Shown here: positions 62,380-64,000 of the stretch, one piece after another
How positions within the stretch are numbered: the stretch's first letter is position 1
Layout: every line of letters starts with the position of its first letter
Source: Alistipes sp.
Lineage (GTDB): Bacteria > Bacteroidota > Bacteroidia > Bacteroidales > Rikenellaceae
Assembly: GCA_022767745.1 (NCBI GenBank)
Contig: JALENN010000010.1
Location: forward strand, 186,001-250,000
DNA: 64,000 nucleotides
Direction of reading: 5' to 3'
Notes under the pieces: model-generated
Told to the model about the DNA's origin: nothing
The model's database searches: none
The model's input: the letters and a program-made list of their open reading frames with translations, nothing else
Made by a program: the position numbers and the translations under genes

Positions 62380-64000
62380 ATGAAACACATTGTATCGGCA
62401 ATAGCCCTGCTGGCCGCCATAGCCGTCACCGCCTGCGGCGGCACGGACTACACGGCCAAGGTCGACCCCTACATCGGGTCGGGCGGCCACGGACACGTCT
62501 TCGTCGGGGCAAACGTCCCCAACGGAATGATACAGGCCGGCCCGCAGAACATACACAAGGGCTGGGACTGGTGTTCGGGATACCACCACTCGGACAGCAT
62601 CGTCATAGGCTTCACGCACACCCACCTCAGCGGTACGGGATGCGCCGACCTGGGCGACATACTCCTCATGCCCTTCACGGGCAAGGTGCGTACCTCGCGC
62701 GGCTCGCAGGAGGACATATCGGGTTCGTGCTCGTCATTCTACTCGCACGACAACGAGACCGTGCGCCCGGGTTACTACGCGCTGAAGATGGATAACGGCG
62801 TAAGTGTCGAACTCACGGCCACCGAGCGCGTGGCTCTGCACCGCTACACCTATCCCGACGGCGAGACGCCCCGCCTGCTCATAAACCTGCAGGAGGGCAA
62901 CGGCGACTCGGCCTATGAGACACAGATCACGAAGGTCGACAACAACACCATCGAGGGCTACCGCTTCTCGCACGGCTGGAGCCCGCAGCACAAGGTCTAC
63001 TTCTGCCTGCGCAGCGAGCAGGCGATATCGTCGCTCGACCTCTTCGAGGGTGACACGCCCTCGGAAGGCGGCAAGGAGAGCCTCACGGGCCGCGGCGTAA
63101 AGGGTGTCGTCACGTTCGAGGGCAACCCGACGCAGGTGTCGCTCCGCGTGGCCATATCGTCCGTCAGCTGCCAGAACGCACGCCTGAACCTCGACACCGA
63201 GACCGACGGGTTCAACTTCGGCAAGGTCGAGAAGCAGGCCGTCGCCAAGTGGAACGACCGCCTGGCTCAGATCAAGGTCGAGGGCGGCGATCCCCGCACC
63301 GAGAAGATCTTCTACACGGCACTCTACCACGCCATGATCGCCCCCACGATCTACTGCGACGTCAACGGCGAGTACCGCGGCATCGACGACAAGGTGCGCA
63401 CGGCCGACGGGTGGACAAACTACTCGTGCTTCTCGCTGTGGGATACCTACCGCACGCTCAACCCGCTGCTGACCATACTCTCGCCCGCGATGGTCGACAA
63501 CATCGTGCGTTCGTTCCTCAGCATATACGACGAGCAGGGCAAGCTGCCCATATGGACGCTCGTCGGAGGCGAGACCAACTGCATGCCCGGCTACAGTTCG
63601 GTGCCCATAATCGCCGACGCCTACCTGAAGGGGATCCGCGGCTATGATGCCGACAAGGCCCTCGAGGCGATGGTAGCGACGGCCACCAACCAGAGCCAGA
63701 ACGGCGTGCCCTACATCCTCGAAAAGGGCTACATCCCCTGCGACAAGGTACACGAGGCCACCTCGATCGCCCTCGAGTATGCCGCCGACGACTGGGGCAC
63801 GGCCCTCATGGCAAAGCAGATGGGACGCAAGGATATCTACGAGGAGTACATGCGCCGCGGCCACGCCTACGAGCAGTACTTCGACCGCACGCTCAACTAC
63901 ATACGCCCGAAGATGGACGACGGCACGTGGCGCACGCCCTACGACCCCTTCAAGTCGGTACACAGCGTGGGCGACTTCACCGAGGGCACGGGATGGCAGT
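62380..64000 (+). CDS. Second GH92 alpha-mannosidase, lipoprotein, 3' end beyond window
   Basis: The frame is open from the ATG at 62380 to the window end (540 codons). The leader ends in a lipobox (AAIAVTACGG), so this paralogue is membrane-anchored, unlike the first. The N-terminal GH92 motifs are DYTAKVDPYIGSGGHGHVFV, FTHTHLSGTGCADLGDILLM and, in the catalytic part, FSLWDTYRTLNPLLTILSP; the window ends within FTEGTGWQ. It starts 13 bp after the first GH92 stop, so both form one operon. The C-terminal acidic motif cannot be checked. Confidence 0.9.
   Translation, partial: MKHIVSAIALLAAIAVTACGGTDYTAKVDPYIGSGGHGHVFVGANVPNGMIQAGPQNIHKGWDWCSGYHHSDSIVIGFTHTHLSGTGCADLGDILLMPFTGKVRTSRGSQEDISGSCSSFYSHDNETVRPGYYALKMDNGVSVELTATERVALHRYTYPDGETPRLLINLQEGNGDSAYETQITKVDNNTIEGYRFSHGWSPQHKVYFCLRSEQAISSLDLFEGDTPSEGGKESLTGRGVKGVVTFEGNPTQVSLRVAISSVSCQNARLNLDTETDGFNFGKVEKQAVAKWNDRLAQIKVEGGDPRTEKIFYTALYHAMIAPTIYCDVNGEYRGIDDKVRTADGWTNYSCFSLWDTYRTLNPLLTILSPAMVDNIVRSFLSIYDEQGKLPIWTLVGGETNCMPGYSSVPIIADAYLKGIRGYDADKALEAMVATATNQSQNGVPYILEKGYIPCDKVHEATSIALEYAADDWGTALMAKQMGRKDIYEEYMRRGHAYEQYFDRTLNYIRPKMDDGTWRTPYDPFKSVHSVGDFTEGTGWQ

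Noticed and set aside
1..64000. Mobile elements, prophage, CRISPR or defence islands
   Set aside because: No transposase, integrase, Cas-like protein, direct-repeat array or tRNA-flanked island seen; base composition is even apart from short intergenic AT-rich stretches.

Overview
The window is chromosomal DNA from a member of the Bacteroidota, most likely a GC-rich gut Bacteroidales; the style fits Alistipes/Rikenellaceae, but the genus is inferred. The evidence is repeated promoter boxes of the TAnnTTTG type, several with a TTG about 20 bp upstream; almost no Shine-Dalgarno sequences; secreted or lipoprotein glycosidases (GH31, two GH92); TonB-dependent import; and fused hisB (phosphatase-dehydratase) and hisIE. 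No rRNA, tRNA, insertion sequence, prophage or CRISPR array was seen. Gene density is high and gene sets are mostly core metabolism, so this is not an accessory island.

Layout. 1-2.8 kb: 3' part of feoB, a hemerythrin-like protein and a LuxR regulator with a degenerate receiver, probably one iron/redox operon. 2.9-3.9 kb: CDF metal exporter. 4.0-7.7 kb: methionine operon metY-metX-hom behind a leader holding a Met-rich 27-codon peptide and a chain of hairpins. 8.0-13.3 kb: GH31 enzyme with dockerin- and cohesin-like tail, then a clan GH-A-like lipoprotein. 13.4-17.3 kb (minus): polyferredoxin membrane protein, Fe-S aldo/keto reductase, DUF1893 protein, ECF-type membrane protein. 17.6-26.4 kb (minus): his operon hisG-D-C-B-H-A-F-IE, ending with a glycosidase-like lipoprotein only 4 bp after hisIE, and preceded by a histidine attenuator (leader peptide with HIHHHH, terminator and antiterminator).

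26.6-32.7 kb: a secreted TapB/DUF3108-like protein, then minus-strand DUF1835 protein, a hypothetical protein, galM, gltX and ychF. 33.0-40.6 kb: lysA, then an Ala/Glu-rich hypothetical protein, rsmI, a lipid A-type acyltransferase, a GT2, an ArnT-like GT39 and GtrA. 40.6-42.8 kb (minus): polyprenol-phosphate sugar synthase, panB, a SpoU-type RNA methylase. 42.9-49.5 kb: beta-barrel protein, glnS, a TonB receptor behind a nested palindrome, and an OST-HTH/DUF3825-like protein. 49.6-53.6 kb (minus): rsmA, DUF2752 protein, TM2 protein, recQ. 53.7-59.9 kb: lptB-aroA-aroC-prmC-recX-M23 peptidase. 60-64 kb: two tandem GH92 alpha-mannosidases; the second runs off the window.

The most informative signals are regulatory RNAs rather than new protein machines. 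The his leader is a textbook transcription attenuator readable from sequence alone. The met leader looks like a second, less classical peptide-sensing device. The polyferredoxin/AKR/DUF1893/ECF cluster and the GT39/GtrA/DPMS group are the best candidates for under-described protein systems. All calls come from reading the sequence; no database search was run.
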